From Streptacidiphilus melanogenes (GTDB taxonomy: Bacteria > Actinomycetota > Actinomycetes > Streptomycetales > Streptomycetaceae): a stretch of 45,164 nt of DNA. The translations under genes and the position numbers were made by a program. The DNA lies in NCBI RefSeq assembly GCF_000787835.1, contig NZ_BBPP01000054.1:1-45164 (forward strand), given 5' to 3'. Below, one piece after another: positions 6,728 to 16,860 of the stretch. The notes below the pieces were generated by a model. The model did not search any database, had not been told where the DNA came from, and saw only the letters and a list, made by a program, of their open reading frames with translations. Within the stretch, counting starts at the first letter, position 1. Each line of letters opens with the position of its first letter.

Positions 6728-7390
6728 TCAGCCGTTGAGGCTGACCTGGGTGCCGGACGCCGTGACGGAGACGCCGTCGGCCTCGGCCTGGATCGAGTCC
6801 AGCTTCAGGCCGCTGGGCAGGCCGGCCACCGGCACCGACGGGGCGAAGATGGTCGCCCCCAGGTCGAGCAGCGGGTTGCCGGTGTCCAGGTGGTTCAGGC
6901 CGATGTTGTTGCCGCCCACGACGGAGATGTCCGCGGTGCCGTGGATCGACTGGCCCTCGATGCTCGTGCCGACCTTCACCTTGCCGGGCTGGCCGCCGTA
7001 GGCCACGGTCGTGCCGCCGGGCAGCGCCGCGTTCAGCGATTCGTAGGTGATCAGCACGGTGCCGGTGGCGTGGTCCGCGACCGCACTGGAGTAGTCGCTG
7101 GAGATCTTGACGCCGGTCAGGTCCGCGTCCAGCGAGGCCAGCTCCACCTTGCTCTGCGGGTCCTTCACGTCGTTGGCGTGGACCTTGATCTCGTCCAGCT
7201 TGGAGCCGATCAGCTGGGTCAGGAACGGGAAGCCCTCGATGGTGACGCTCGGCTTCTGCGCGAGGCCGCGCGCAGACTGGATCTTGGACGCGGCCTGGTC
7301 CTCCGCGAAGCGAACGGCGACGCGGTCGACCGCCACGAAGACGCCGAAGAGCAGCACCAGGACTATGAGCAGGCGACGCAGATTGCGCAT
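6728..7390 (-). CDS. DUF2993 (LmeA-like) family protein
   Basis: 220 residues: a basic start (MRNLRRLL), one N-terminal hydrophobic helix (about 8-24) acting as signal anchor, then a beta-rich extracytoplasmic domain with the DUF2993 pattern (SVTIEGFPFLTQLIGSKLDEI). The mycobacterial member LmeA is a periplasmic lipid-binding protein needed for lipomannan elongation, so a lipid-binding envelope role is plausible. It starts at ATG 7390. It is 113 bp from the next gene upstream, with a terminator hairpin in the gap, so probably monocistronic. Confidence 0.88.
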   Translation of the reverse strand: MRNLRRLLIVLVLLFGVFVAVDRVAVRFAEDQAASKIQSARGLAQKPSVTIEGFPFLTQLIGSKLDEIKVHANDVKDPQSKVELASLDADLTGVKISSDYSSAVADHATGTVLITYESLNAALPGGTTVAYGGQPGKVKVGTSIEGQSIHGTADISVVGGNNIGLNHLDTGNPLLDLGATIFAPSVPVAGLPSGLKLDSIQAEADGVSVTASGTQVSLNG

Positions 7391-7446
7391 CGGGTGTCGG
7401 ATCCCCTCGGTTGCTCTGTCGATGATCGGATGATCCCTGAATGGGA

Positions 7447-7481
7447 CGCGGGGCCGGGCGATGTGGTTGCCCGACCCCGCG
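7447..7481. terminator. Terminator after the repeat-rich membrane protein gene
   Basis: CGCGGGG-c-CGGGC pairs with GCCCG-a-CCCCGCG (7+5 bp, one mismatch, 9-nt loop). It lies 22 bp beyond the stop of the gene at 7504-9879 on the minus strand. Confidence 0.75.
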
Positions 7482-7503
7482 CCCACCGGACTCAGCGTGG
7501 GAC

Positions 7504-9879
7504 TCAGCGCGCGATGAGGTACACCATCGGCGCGGCGACTGCGAGCGGCAGGGCCACGCCGGCCGTCATGTGGACGAACCGCGACGGGAAGTCGTACGCG
7601 GCGACGCGGCGCCCGATCAGGGCGCAGACGCCCGCACCCAGACCCAGCAGCAGCCCCTCGGTCAGCCCCAGCCCCGTCGCGGCGGCCAGTCCGGCGCCCA
7701 CGAGCAGCCCCAGGAACCCACCCGCGGCGAAGCCGACCACGGGCGGCTTGCGCAGGACGGCCGAGACCGCGGCGCTCACGCCCGCTGCGAGGGCGCCCGC
7801 CAGCACGGCCTTGCCCGAGCCTACGGCGAGGAACCCGCCCACGAGGACGGTGACCACCGTGGCGGACGCGCAGACGGTGAGCGCGTAGAAGCGCTCGTCC
7901 GGATTGCTGGGCCGGAAGATCTGCAGGATCAGCACCAGCATGAAGAACGCGCCCAGCGTCCCGGCGATGATCGCGGGCCCGCTGGAGTGCGCGGACGCGG
8001 CGAGGATCGCCGCGTCCGCGACGAAACCGCCCAGCGCGGCCAGGGCGATGCCCTGCCGCGCGGGCCACATGCCGTTCAGCCGGAACCACCCGGCGGCCGT
8101 CACCGCCTGCAGCAACGCCACCGGCATCACCAGGCCGAACTTGCCCGCGAGAGCGGCGACCCCGATCAGCGCGCCGAGCCCGAGCGTGATCACCCCCGGC
8201 TGCAGCCCGGGGTCGATGATCGGCGACCCGGTCCGCGCCGCCTGCGGAGCGGCGGGGGTCGCTGTCACGACCGCGGCGGGCGCAGGGCCGGGACCGGTCG
8301 GCTGCGCCCCGGCAAAGGCCTCCCGCAGCGAGCCGCCGCCGACCTCCAACGGCGACTGCCCGGGCGCGAGGATCGCCCCGACGTGCACACCCTCGGGCGC
8401 TCCCCGCCCCGGCCCGGTCGGCTCGGCCGACGCGAACGCCTCCCGCAGCGACCCCGCGCCTGCACCGAGCGGCGGCTGGCCGGGGGCGTAGCCCTGGGGC
8501 GGGTTGGGGCCGGAGAAGGCCGCCTGCGGCGCGGACGCCTGCCCCTCAGGGCCCAGCGGCTGCTGACCGAATCCGGCACTCCCTGCGGGCGCCGAACCGA
8601 CGCCGGCGAAGCCGGCCTGCCCGGGGGCCCCGGCCCCGGGCGCACCGAACGGCGCCTGGCCCGCGGCGTAACCGTCGGCCGGGTTGGGACCGCCGAACGC
8701 GGCCTGCGGACCGGGAACCTGCCCGCCAGGGCCCAACGGCTGCGCCGCCGCAAAGGCCTCACGCAGTGAGCCGCCTCCGGCGGGACCACCGGCTTGGGGC
8801 GCGCCGAACGGCGCCTGGCCGGGGGCGTAGCCGTCGCCCGGGTTGGGGGCCTGCTGCGCGGGCGCCTGCCCGTCAAGGCCCAACGGCGGCTGACCCGCGG
8901 CGTGACCATCCACCGGGTTGGGACCGACGAACGCGGCCTGCGGACCGGGAACCTGCCCGTCAGGGCCCAGCGGCTGCGCCGCCGCGAAGGCCTCGCGCAG
9001 TGAGCCGCCTCCGGCGGGACCACCGGCTTGGGGCGCGCCGAACGGCGCCTGGCTGGGGGCGTAACCCTGGGGCGGGTTGGGACCTGGGAAGGTCGCCTGC
9101 GGCCCGGACGCCCGCCCGTCAGGGCCCAGAGGCGGCTGGCCGTAGGCAGGAGCCCCCGCAGGTGCCGAACCGGCGCCGGTGAAGCCCGGGGGCTGCACCG
9201 ACGGGAAAGGCTCGTGCTGCGGGCCGGTGCCGGCTGCGAAGGCGTTCGGGGCGCCCGGGGACCCGCCCTGGGGCGAGCCCGGCTGCCCAGCTGTGGGAAC
9301 GCCGCCGACGGGTCCGCCGAACGGCGGCTGGCCGGGGGCGTAGCCCTCGGGCGGCGTCGGAGCGGTGAAGGGGGCCTGCGGCGCGGGTGTGTGGCCGTTC
9401 GGGCCCGTGGGCCGGCCGGGAGCGTAACTCTGGCCCTCAGCGGGGCTCGGCGGCTGGGCCGGGGGGAAGGCGCCGTGTGCGGGAACGCCGTGAGGCTGCG
9501 GCGCCGGGGCCGGGGCCCAGGTCGGCGGGGGCGCGGCGGGGCGCTCCCAGCCATCGGGCCAGGCCGAGGGCTGAGCCGAGGGCTGAGCGGACGACTGAGC
9601 GGCGGGCTGGGCCTGCGGGGCCGCCGCCGGGTCGGGGAGCTGCGGGACTTCGGCGGTGCCGTACTTCGCCTCGATGTGACCGAAACGCGACTGGCCCGCG
9701 GCCGAAGGGTCCTGGACCGGCGGCAGCAAGGCGGTCTCCGCAGCGGAGCCGGAGGGGCCGGACGGATACGGCTCCGGGGACGCGGGCGGCGGCATCGGAG
9801 GCAGGTAGGCGGTGCGTTCCTGGTCGCCCTCGGCCGGGTCGATCGGGAAGCCCGAGTAGTTCTGCTGGTAGTCGCTCAT
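7504..9879 (-). CDS. Large Pro/Gly/Gln-rich repeat protein with C-terminal polytopic membrane domain
   Basis: 791 residues in two parts. The first 550 or so are low-complexity (Gly, Pro, Gln, Ala), predicted disordered, and built from degenerate repeats. Four copies of a non-low-complexity motif, SLREAFA[AGS]A[QE]PxGP, stand out, alternating with GPNPxxGYAPGQ-type units. The last 245 residues hold about eight hydrophobic helices, probably in the plasma membrane with the disordered part in the cytoplasm (inferred). I recognise no enzyme motif. The ATG at 9879 is preferred because GGGAGG lies 12 nt upstream; the alternative ATG at 9891 overlaps the moaD-like stop (ATGA) but touches the ribosome site. 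It is coupled to the MoaD/ThiS-like gene. Repeat number is likely to vary between strains. Confidence 0.75.
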   Translation of the reverse strand: MSDYQQNYSGFPIDPAEGDQERTAYLPPMPPPASPEPYPSGPSGSAAETALLPPVQDPSAAGQSRFGHIEAKYGTAEVPQLPDPAAAPQAQPAAQSSAQPSAQPSAWPDGWERPAAPPPTWAPAPAPQPHGVPAHGAFPPAQPPSPAEGQSYAPGRPTGPNGHTPAPQAPFTAPTPPEGYAPGQPPFGGPVGGVPTAGQPGSPQGGSPGAPNAFAAGTGPQHEPFPSVQPPGFTGAGSAPAGAPAYGQPPLGPDGRASGPQATFPGPNPPQGYAPSQAPFGAPQAGGPAGGGSLREAFAAAQPLGPDGQVPGPQAAFVGPNPVDGHAAGQPPLGLDGQAPAQQAPNPGDGYAPGQAPFGAPQAGGPAGGGSLREAFAAAQPLGPGGQVPGPQAAFGGPNPADGYAAGQAPFGAPGAGAPGQAGFAGVGSAPAGSAGFGQQPLGPEGQASAPQAAFSGPNPPQGYAPGQPPLGAGAGSLREAFASAEPTGPGRGAPEGVHVGAILAPGQSPLEVGGGSLREAFAGAQPTGPGPAPAAVVTATPAAPQAARTGSPIIDPGLQPGVITLGLGALIGVAALAGKFGLVMPVALLQAVTAAGWFRLNGMWPARQGIALAALGGFVADAAILAASAHSSGPAIIAGTLGAFFMLVLILQIFRPSNPDERFYALTVCASATVVTVLVGGFLAVGSGKAVLAGALAAGVSAAVSAVLRKPPVVGFAAGGFLGLLVGAGLAAATGLGLTEGLLLGLGAGVCALIGRRVAAYDFPSRFVHMTAGVALPLAVAAPMVYLIAR
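8699..9064. repeat. 234-bp-period duplicated segment within the repeat-protein gene
   Basis: About 132 bp starting at 8699 recurs at 8933 with only a few base changes, mostly synonymous. Each copy encodes one SLREAFAAAQPLGP motif plus flanking linker. The near identity at DNA level implies recent duplication or gene conversion. More diverged copies lie on both sides. Confidence 0.85.
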
Positions 9880-9887
9880 GGCGTCGC

Positions 9888-10181
9888 TCATCCTCCCGCG
9901 AACGGGGGGAGGACCTCGACCGTGCCGCCCTCCGTGAGGGCGACCTCGGCGTGGTCACGGCTGCCGACCTGCGCGCCGTCGACCAGGAACGAGCAGTGCG
10001 CGAGCACCTGCGCGAAGCGCGGGCGTTCGGCGTGGCGGGCGCGCGCAGCGTCCAGCGCCTCCGCGAGCGTCGCCGCCGCGTACGGCTCCTCGGCCGTGCC
10101 CGCCTCGGCCTTCGCGGCCGCCCAGTAGCGGATCACGCCGTTCTTGACTGTCTCCGTCGCACCTTGCATGCGGGCCATCAT
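9888..10181 (-). CDS. MoaD/ThiS-family sulfur-carrier-like protein
   Basis: 97-residue beta-grasp protein with N-terminal strand VIRYWAAAKAEAG, mid-strand FLVDGAQVG, and the C-terminal tail VEVLPPFAGG ending in the Gly-Gly that is adenylated and thiocarboxylated in MoaD, ThiS and CysO. In molybdopterin synthesis the partner would be MoaE; no moaE, moeB or thiG lies here. I start at ATG 10181, preceded by GGTGA at 6 nt; other in-frame starts lie at 10187 and 10169. Its stop overlaps a start of the downstream repeat protein, an unexpected partner. Family is firm; pathway is open. Confidence 0.85.
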   Translation of the reverse strand: MMARMQGATETVKNGVIRYWAAAKAEAGTAEEPYAAATLAEALDAARARHAERPRFAQVLAHCSFLVDGAQVGSRDHAEVALTEGGTVEVLPPFAGG

Positions 10182-10216
10182 CGCCAATCACCCGCGCAAC
10201 CGTCACGCGCGGCAGG

Positions 10217-11095
10217 TCAGCGCCCTTTCGCGCCCTCCCGGGTTGCCTCCTCGCGCCCCTCCTTGCGCCCGTCCTCCAGCACCTCCTCGTGCTGCACCGT
10301 GACCCACCGCGCGACACGCTCCAGCAACGGCTCCGGCGCGGCGTTCTCCGCGTGGCCGAAGCCCGGCTCGATCCACAGCTCCGACTTCGGCGAGGACGCC
10401 GACGCCGCCTGCGCCAGCGAGCGCGGATGGTCCAGCGGGAAGTACGGGTCCGCGTCGCCGTGGACGACGAGCAGCGGCACGGTGAGCCGCGCGGCCGCCG
10501 CGACCGGCGGCAACGGCACCTCGGTCCACTCCTTCGGATCGATGCGGGTCTTCAGTCCGACGCGGCCGACCACCCTCCCGAGCGGCCGCATCACGACCCA
10601 GTGCAGCCGCCGCATCGGCACCGTGCCCTGGTAGTACCAGCGGGCCGGCGCGCTGACCGCCGCCGTCGCGGTGACCCCGCCGCTCAGCGCCGCGTGCCGG
10701 ACGGCCACCGCGCCGCCCATCGAGAAGCCCACCGTGACGACGCGCGCGAAGCCCAGCGACCGCGCCCAGGCGACGGCAGCGTCCAGGTCGAGGACCTCCC
10801 GGTCGCCCACCGTCGACAGGCCGCCGGAGCGTCCGTGGCCGCGGAAGGAGAACGTGACGACGCCGCCGTACCGCGCGAAGACCCGTGCCGCGCGCCGCAG
10901 CGCGGGCCGTTCCACCGCCCCCGTGAACCCGTGCGCCAGGACGACCGCCACGTCGTCCGACGCGCCGTCACCCGGCGGGAGGTACTCGGCGTGGAGAGTG
11001 ACGCCGTCCGCCGTGATCAGCTGCGCCTGCGCCGGGTAGCGCCAGGAACGGGAGGTGTCCATGAGACGGACAGCACTCTTCGCTGGGGCGTCCAT
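10217..11095 (-). CDS. Alpha/beta-fold hydrolase
   Basis: 292-residue soluble serine hydrolase. It has the oxyanion region AHGFTG, nucleophile elbow GFSMGG, an acidic residue in VHGDADPYFP and the catalytic His in GFGHAEN, in the order expected of the fold. It resembles cytoplasmic esterases or peptidases of the BAAT/dienelactone type; the substrate cannot be told. It starts at ATG 11095 with GGAG about 10 nt upstream. Its C-terminus is highly charged (EDGRKEGREEATREG), unusual for the fold and probably disordered. It is divergent from glnR across 183 bp. Confidence 0.88.
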   Translation of the reverse strand: MDAPAKSAVRLMDTSRSWRYPAQAQLITADGVTLHAEYLPPGDGASDDVAVVLAHGFTGAVERPALRRAARVFARYGGVVTFSFRGHGRSGGLSTVGDREVLDLDAAVAWARSLGFARVVTVGFSMGGAVAVRHAALSGGVTATAAVSAPARWYYQGTVPMRRLHWVVMRPLGRVVGRVGLKTRIDPKEWTEVPLPPVAAAARLTVPLLVVHGDADPYFPLDHPRSLAQAASASSPKSELWIEPGFGHAENAAPEPLLERVARWVTVQHEEVLEDGRKEGREEATREGAKGR

Positions 11096-11278
11096 GTGGG
11101 CTATTCTCCTAGTCAAGAGGGATCCGGGCAGTGTCGCCCCCGGGTCCTTTTGTGCTTTGTGAACGCGAGATACGGACGTTCGTGCGAGAGCCGGACGTTA
11201 CCGGCTGCGCCCGACGACGTGCGCCGTCGGGGTACACCGAAGTGCCACCGGCCCACCCGGAAAGGGGACTAACCGGGT

Positions 11279-12034
11279 ATGAGTTCGCTGCTGCTGCTGA
11301 CCAACGCCCTCCAGCCGTCGGCGGAGGTGCTGCCCGCCCTCGGGCTGCTGCTGCACAACGTCCGCGTCGCGCCCGCCGAGGGCGCGGCTCTCGTCGACAC
11401 CCCCAGCGCCGATGTCATTCTCGTCGACGGCCGCCGTGATCTGCCGCACATCCGCAGCCTGTGCCAGCTGCTGCGCTCGACGGGGCCCGGCGCGCCCGTG
11501 GTGCTGGTGGTCACCGAGGGCGGCCTGGCCGCCGTCACGGCCGAATGGGGCATCGACGACGTCCTGCTCGACACCGCCGGCCCGGCGGAGGTCGAGGCGC
11601 GGCTGCGCCTCGCGATCGGACGCCAGTCCGTCGTCGCCGACGAGAGCCCGATGGAGATCCGCAACGGCGACCTCTCCGTCGACGAGGCCACCTACAGCGC
11701 CAAGCTCAAGGGCCGGGTGCTGGATCTGACCTTCAAGGAGTTCGAACTCATCAAGTACCTCGCGCAGCACCCGGGCCGCGTCTTCACCCGAGCCCAGCTG
11801 CTGCAGGAGGTCTGGGGCTACGACTACTTCGGCGGCACCCGGACGGTCGACGTCCACGTCCGGCGCCTGCGCGCCAAGCTCGGGCCGGAGCACGAACAGC
11901 TGATCGGAACCGTCCGCAACGTCGGCTACCGCTTCGTCGTCCCGGACAAGTCCGACAAGGGCCGCTCGGGCGAGTCCGGGCCGTCCGAACCGGAGACCGC
12001 GGCGGCCGAGGCCGACGTCGAGCTCGAGGTCTGA
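11279..12034 (+). CDS. glnR: Global nitrogen response regulator GlnR
   Basis: OmpR/PhoB-type regulator that activates glnA, glnII, amtB and other nitrogen genes and represses ureases and gdhA in actinomycetes. The 251 residues comprise an atypical receiver (1-115) followed by a winged helix (about 125-222, [18 protein letters not shown] and [13 protein letters not shown]). Asp50 (ILVDGR) is kept, but the acidic pocket and switch Thr/Ser of normal receivers are missing, in line with its known function as an unphosphorylated dimer. No kinase lies next to it, as is usual for GlnR. The first 30 residues ([14 protein letters not shown]...) match what I recall of Streptomyces GlnR almost exactly. 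The C-terminal tail beyond about 225 is acidic and variable. Confidence 0.96.
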   Translation: MSSLLLLTNALQPSAEVLPALGLLLHNVRVAPAEGAALVDTPSADVILVDGRRDLPHIRSLCQLLRSTGPGAPVVLVVTEGGLAAVTAEWGIDDVLLDTAGPAEVEARLRLAIGRQSVVADESPMEIRNGDLSVDEATYSAKLKGRVLDLTFKEFELIKYLAQHPGRVFTRAQLLQEVWGYDYFGGTRTVDVHVRRLRAKLGPEHEQLIGTVRNVGYRFVVPDKSDKGRSGESGPSEPETAAAEADVELEV

Positions 12035-12049
12035 CCCCTGTCCCCGACC

Positions 12050-12084
12050 ACGGTGCTGTGCGCGGCCGACGCGCACAGCACCGT
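12050..12084. terminator. Terminator after glnR
   Basis: Perfect 14-bp stem (12050-12063 with 12071-12084) and 7-nt loop, 16 bp past the glnR stop. Confidence 0.85.
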
Positions 12085-12159
12085 CACAGACGGTTCGTGG
12101 ACCGAGGGCGACTGCAGCCCTCTGGTCCGGACATGCCGTCCTGCAAGTAGAATCCGCCC

Positions 12160-13191
12160 ATGCCCAAGGTGACCCGCGACGATGTGGCCCGACTGGCGGG
12201 GACCTCGACCGCGGTCGTCAGCTACGTCATCAACAACGGACCGCGTCCCGTCGCTCCCGCGACGCGCGAGCGCGTTCTCGCCGCCATAGCCGAGCTCGGC
12301 TACCGCCCCAACAGCGTCGCCCAGGCGATGGCCAGCCGGCGGACCAACCTGATCGGCATGGTGGTGCCCGACGCACGCCAGCCGTTCTTCGCCGAGCTCG
12401 CCCATGCGGTCGAACGCGCCGCGTCGGAACGCGGCAAGATCGTCCTGATCGGCAACTCCGACTACACCGGGGACCGCGAGATCCACTACGTGCGGGCCTT
12501 CCTGGGCATGCGCGTCTCCGGCCTGATCCTGATCTCCGAGGGCCCCTCGCAGCGTGCCGAGGAGGAGTTCGCCGCGCACAGCGACGCACGCGTGGTGCTG
12601 CTGCACCGCCGCCCGGACAACTCCGACGACATCGCCGTGGTCACCGACGACATCGGCGGATCCCGGATGGCCGTGGAGCACCTGCTGCACCACCACGGGC
12701 ACCCGTACGTGGCCTGCTTCGGCGGCCCCGTGAACGCGCCCGCGCCCGGCGACCCGGTCGTCGACCACATCGAGGGCTGGCGCCAGGCCATGGCGGCCGC
12801 CGGCGTCTCCTCCGAGGGCCGCCTCATCGACGCGCCCTTCGACCGCTACGGCGCCTACCAGGTCGCCGTCGAGCTGCTGGGCACCCCGGAGGGGGAGCGT
12901 CCGACGGCGCTGTTCTGCTCCACGGACGACCAGGCGATAGGCGTGCTGCGCGCCGCCCGCGAGGTCGGGCTGACCGTCGGGCGGGACCTTGCCGTGATCG
13001 GCTTCGACGACATCCAGGAGGCGGCGTTCTGTGATCCGCCGCTGACCACGATCGCCTCGGACCGGGACTCGATGGCCAAGGCCGCGGTCGACCTGGTCCT
13101 CGACGACTCGCTGGCCGTGCCGGGCTCGGAGACCCCGCGCATCCGGAAGTTCCCGAGCCGCCTGGTGGTCCGACGCAGCTGCGGCTGCTGA
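12160..13191 (+). CDS. LacI-family transcriptional regulator
   Basis: 343 residues: N-terminal LacI helix-turn-helix and hinge ([20 protein letters not shown], then [12 protein letters not shown]), followed by a periplasmic-binding-type effector domain (about 60-335). Ligand unknown; no sugar transporter or catabolic gene lies beside it, so targets may be remote. The position just downstream of glnR is conserved in Streptomyces. TAGAAT at 12148-12153 ends 7 nt before the ATG and there is no ribosome site, so the message is probably leaderless. The C-terminus ends in the odd CGC. Confidence 0.93.
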   Translation: MPKVTRDDVARLAGTSTAVVSYVINNGPRPVAPATRERVLAAIAELGYRPNSVAQAMASRRTNLIGMVVPDARQPFFAELAHAVERAASERGKIVLIGNSDYTGDREIHYVRAFLGMRVSGLILISEGPSQRAEEEFAAHSDARVVLLHRRPDNSDDIAVVTDDIGGSRMAVEHLLHHHGHPYVACFGGPVNAPAPGDPVVDHIEGWRQAMAAAGVSSEGRLIDAPFDRYGAYQVAVELLGTPEGERPTALFCSTDDQAIGVLRAAREVGLTVGRDLAVIGFDDIQEAAFCDPPLTTIASDRDSMAKAAVDLVLDDSLAVPGSETPRIRKFPSRLVVRRSCGC

Positions 13192-13217
13192 GACCGCCGT
13201 TCGGGCGTCCGCCAGCC

Positions 13218-13233
13218 GGGCGGCTTGCCGCCC
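13218..13233. terminator. Short GC hairpin after the LacI-family gene
   Basis: GGGCGGC pairs with GCCGCCC across a very short loop, 26 bp after the stop at 13191. Plausible weak terminator. Confidence 0.5.
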
Positions 13234-13308
13234 CTCTGGACGGGCTCGACGGGCGCTCCACGGGCGTTCCCAGGGGCCTCAGAAGGCTCTCGCCGGGTTC
13301 TGCCCCGG

Positions 13309-13336
13309 TTCTGACAGTGCTCTCAGGGACCTCTCA
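13309..13336 (+). promoter_or_regulatory. Tandem 11-bp repeats, candidate response-regulator operator before the htrA-like gene
   Basis: CTCTCA occurs at 13320-13325 and 13331-13336, exactly 11 bp apart, with a weaker third unit (TTCTGA, 13309). OmpR-type regulators bind such head-to-tail repeats, and mycobacterial MprA sites are pyrimidine-TCA repeats of this type. The site is 24 bp upstream of the protease ATG and the response regulator gene follows the protease, so autoregulation of the cluster is likely. Confidence 0.55.
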
Positions 13337-13359
13337 TGTGCGCGGCCGACGGTATAGCC

Positions 13360-14574
13360 ATGACCGAGACGCCCCGGAACCACGCAGACGACCCGTACTC
13401 CTCGTCCGTGCCGCCGCTGCCCGGCTACCAGCCGACGGCGCACGAGACCCAGCCCCTCGAGGGCACGGTCCACCCGTCCTACGCTGCGCAGCAGGCGCCC
13501 CGGACGCCCCAGGCGCCGGAGCAGCCCCAGGGCTCCTACTACTTCAGCGCCGAGCAGCCGCAGGCAGGTGCCTACGCTCAGCCGCAGGCCGGCTCCTTCG
13601 GCCAGCCGCCGGTCGAGCCGCCGGTCGACCCCGCGGGCGCCGCGTGGCCGCCGCCGGAGCAGCCGCAGCCGAAGCGCCGCATGAAGCGGCCGGTCGCGCT
13701 GGTCGCCGCCGTCGCCGTGCTGTCCGCCCTGGCGGGCGGGGTCGCCGGCGGTCTCATCGGCGAGAAGACCGGCGACCACGCCTCCTACGCCACCAACGCG
13801 GTGGTGACCGGCGACAAGTCCAGCGGCACCAGCGACGTGGCCACCGTCGCGAAGGCCGTCTCCCCGGCCGTCGTCCAGATCACCGTCGACAGCGGCAACA
13901 GCGAGGACCTCGGCACCGGCATGGTGCTGACCTCGACCGGTCAGATCCTGACCAACTACCACGTGATCTCCGACGCCGCGAACGGCAACGGCGGCACCAT
14001 CAAGATCTCCTTCAGCAACGGCAAGACGGCGACCGGCACCATCGTCGGCACCGACGCGTCGCTCGACGTGGCCGTGATCAAGGCCGAGGGCGTCAGCGGA
14101 CTGCCCACCGTCTCCCTCGGCGACTCCAGCCAGGTGGCCGTCGGCGACCAGGTCGTGGCCATCGGCAACCCGGACGGGCTGACCGGCACGGTCACCTCCG
14201 GCATCGTCAGCGCGCTGAACCGCCCGGTCAAGGTCGACGTCAGCCCCAGCACCGTCCAGGGCAACGGCGGCTTCGGCCTCCCGTTCTGGCAGGGCGACTC
14301 CAACCGCTCCTACCAGGGCAACTCCTCGCAGACCGCGTCCTACAACGCGATCCAGACCGACGCCTCGCTCAACCCCGGCAACAGCGGCGGCCCGCTGCTG
14401 AACTCGCAGGGCCAGGTCGTCGGCATCAACGCGTCGATGTACAACTCCAGCAGCAACTCCGGCGGCAGCTCCGGCTCGGAGGCCGGCAGCGTCGGCCTCG
14501 GCTTCTCGATCCCGATCAACGCGGCCAAGGCGGTACTGCCGCAACTCCAGTCCGGCCAGAGCATCAACAGCTGA
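13360..14574 (+). CDS. Membrane-anchored HtrA/DegP-like trypsin-type serine protease
   Basis: Envelope protease of 404 residues. Residues 1-105 form a Pro/Gln-rich cytoplasmic region and 110-135 a single membrane helix (VALVAAVAVLSALAGGVAGG). From about 160 on is an extracellular chymotrypsin-fold domain with a full catalytic triad: His201 (TNYHV), Asp236 (SLDVAV) and Ser342 (NPGNSGGP). No PDZ domain follows, unlike most HtrA proteins, so regulation and substrate capture must differ; a Ser/Gly-rich insertion lies near the C-terminus. It starts at ATG 13360 (MTETPRN), because the eight residues upstream are not family-like. With the two genes downstream it parallels the mycobacterial pepD-mprA-mprB stress cluster. 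Confidence 0.92.
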   Translation: MTETPRNHADDPYSSSVPPLPGYQPTAHETQPLEGTVHPSYAAQQAPRTPQAPEQPQGSYYFSAEQPQAGAYAQPQAGSFGQPPVEPPVDPAGAAWPPPEQPQPKRRMKRPVALVAAVAVLSALAGGVAGGLIGEKTGDHASYATNAVVTGDKSSGTSDVATVAKAVSPAVVQITVDSGNSEDLGTGMVLTSTGQILTNYHVISDAANGNGGTIKISFSNGKTATGTIVGTDASLDVAVIKAEGVSGLPTVSLGDSSQVAVGDQVVAIGNPDGLTGTVTSGIVSALNRPVKVDVSPSTVQGNGGFGLPFWQGDSNRSYQGNSSQTASYNAIQTDASLNPGNSGGPLLNSQGQVVGINASMYNSSSNSGGSSGSEAGSVGLGFSIPINAAKAVLPQLQSGQSINS

Positions 14575-14643
14575 CGCCGTTCATGGCAGACAATTGCCTC
14601 ACGGCATGACGTAGCAACCACAGAGCTTCGAGGAGCAACGGGG

Positions 14644-15362
<719 letters not shown>

Positions 15363-15366
<4 letters not shown>

Positions 15367-16817
15367 AGAACCGCTGGCGCCGGCTGACCCTCCGCGGCCG
15401 GCTGGCGACGATGACGGCTGCCGTCGTCACCATCGCCGTGGTCCTGTGCTGCGCGTTGAGCTGGTACGCGGCCAAACAGCAGATGCTCGGCCAGGTGAAG
15501 GACACTCTGCAGCAGTCGTACGCGCACCCCGGGGGCGGTGAGCGCCTGACATTCTTGTGCAGCACGAGTAGCGGCCCCACCGGCCACGGCTTCGAACCGA
15601 CCGACACCACGCCAACCCTGATCTTCGCGAGCGGACTCAGCTGCCCGTCCTCCGATCCCCGCGCCGTCAAGATCACCCCCAGTGATGTCGCCCTCGCGAA
15701 CACCGGCACTGGGGGCCCCAACGCTCCGCACACCTTCCGGGAAGGCCGGACGGTGGGGGGCACGCGTGTGATGATCTACACGGTCAGCTACGGCCCGCAG
15801 GTCGTCGTCAGCGCGAACGGCACGGAGGTCACGGCCGATGTGGCCGTCGCCTTCGCACAACCGCTCGCCCCCGTGGACCACGCGCTCGCGGAACTCGGCC
15901 TGCTTCTGCTCCTCATCGGGCTCGTCGTCATCGCCGGAGCGTTGATAGCTGCGTGGTACGTCGCCCGCACCGGACTGAAGCCGGTCGACAGACTCACCGC
16001 GGCGGTCGAGCACATCGCCCGCACCGAAGAAGTCGGCACCACCATCGATGTGAACGGCGACGACGAGATCGCGCGGCTGTCCACGTCCTTCAACTCGATG
16101 TCCACCGCGCTCGCGTCCTCGCGCGAGCGGCAGTCGCAGCTGATCGCCGACGCCGGGCACGAGCTGCGGACACCGCTGACCTCCCTGCGCACGAACGTGG
16201 ACCTGCTGGTCCGCAGTGAGGACACCGGGCGGCCGCTGCCGGAGGAGACCAGGACGAGGCTGCTGCGGAACATGAAGGCGCAGATGGGCGAGTTGTCGAC
16301 GCTCATCGGTGACCTGCTGGAGCTCTCCCGGCCGACGCGCTCCACGGGCGCCAGGCCGCTGGAGGTCGTGGCGCTGCACGACATCGCCGCCCGCGCGCTG
16401 GACCGGGCGCGGCTGCGCGGGCCGGGCCTGGAGTTCACGGTGTCCGTGGAGCCCTGGTACGTGCGCGCGGACGCGCACGCCCTCGAACGGGCCGTCATCA
16501 ACCTGCTGGACAACGCGGTGAAGTTCTCGCCGGCCGGGGGCACCATCGACCTGGGCCTGCACTTCGGCACCCTCACCGTCCGCGACCAGGGTCCGGGCAT
16601 CCCGGAGGAGGACCTCGCCCACGTCTTCGAGCGGTTCTGGCGCTCCCCGGCCGCGCGGCAGATGCCGGGCTCGGGTCTCGGGCTGGCGATCGTCTCGCAG
16701 ACGGTGCAGGACTGCGGCGGCGAGGTCGCCCTCTCCAACGCCCACCCCGGCACCCTCGCCACCATGAAGCTCCCCGGCGCGCCGACCCCTCCCCCGGAGC
16801 TCCCGTCCACTATCTGA
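15363..16817 (+). CDS. Membrane sensor histidine kinase (MprB-like)
   Basis: 484 residues: first membrane helix (about 13-33), an extracytoplasmic sensor domain of about 140 residues, second helix (about 178-200), HAMP (about 200-252), HisKA with phospho-acceptor His266 in [13 protein letters not shown], and HATPase with N box (NLLDNAVKF), G1 (DQGPGIP) and G2 (GSGLGLAI). Complete and apparently functional. Two Cys in the sensor domain ([14 protein letters not shown]) could form a disulfide outside the membrane. It overlaps the response regulator by 4 bp. The signal is presumably envelope stress, by analogy with mycobacterial MprB. Confidence 0.95.
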
Positions 16818-16860
16818 AATGTTCTGTCCCACCATATGAATACTGGGCCATCATGCTGAC

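Noticed and set aside
7504..9879. CRISPR-like repeat array
   Set aside because: Repeats are in frame, degenerate and encode a peptide motif; no uniform spacers or cas genes.
13353..13358. TATAGC as -10 box for the htrA-like gene
   Set aside because: It ends one base before the ATG, so the transcript would start inside the coding region.
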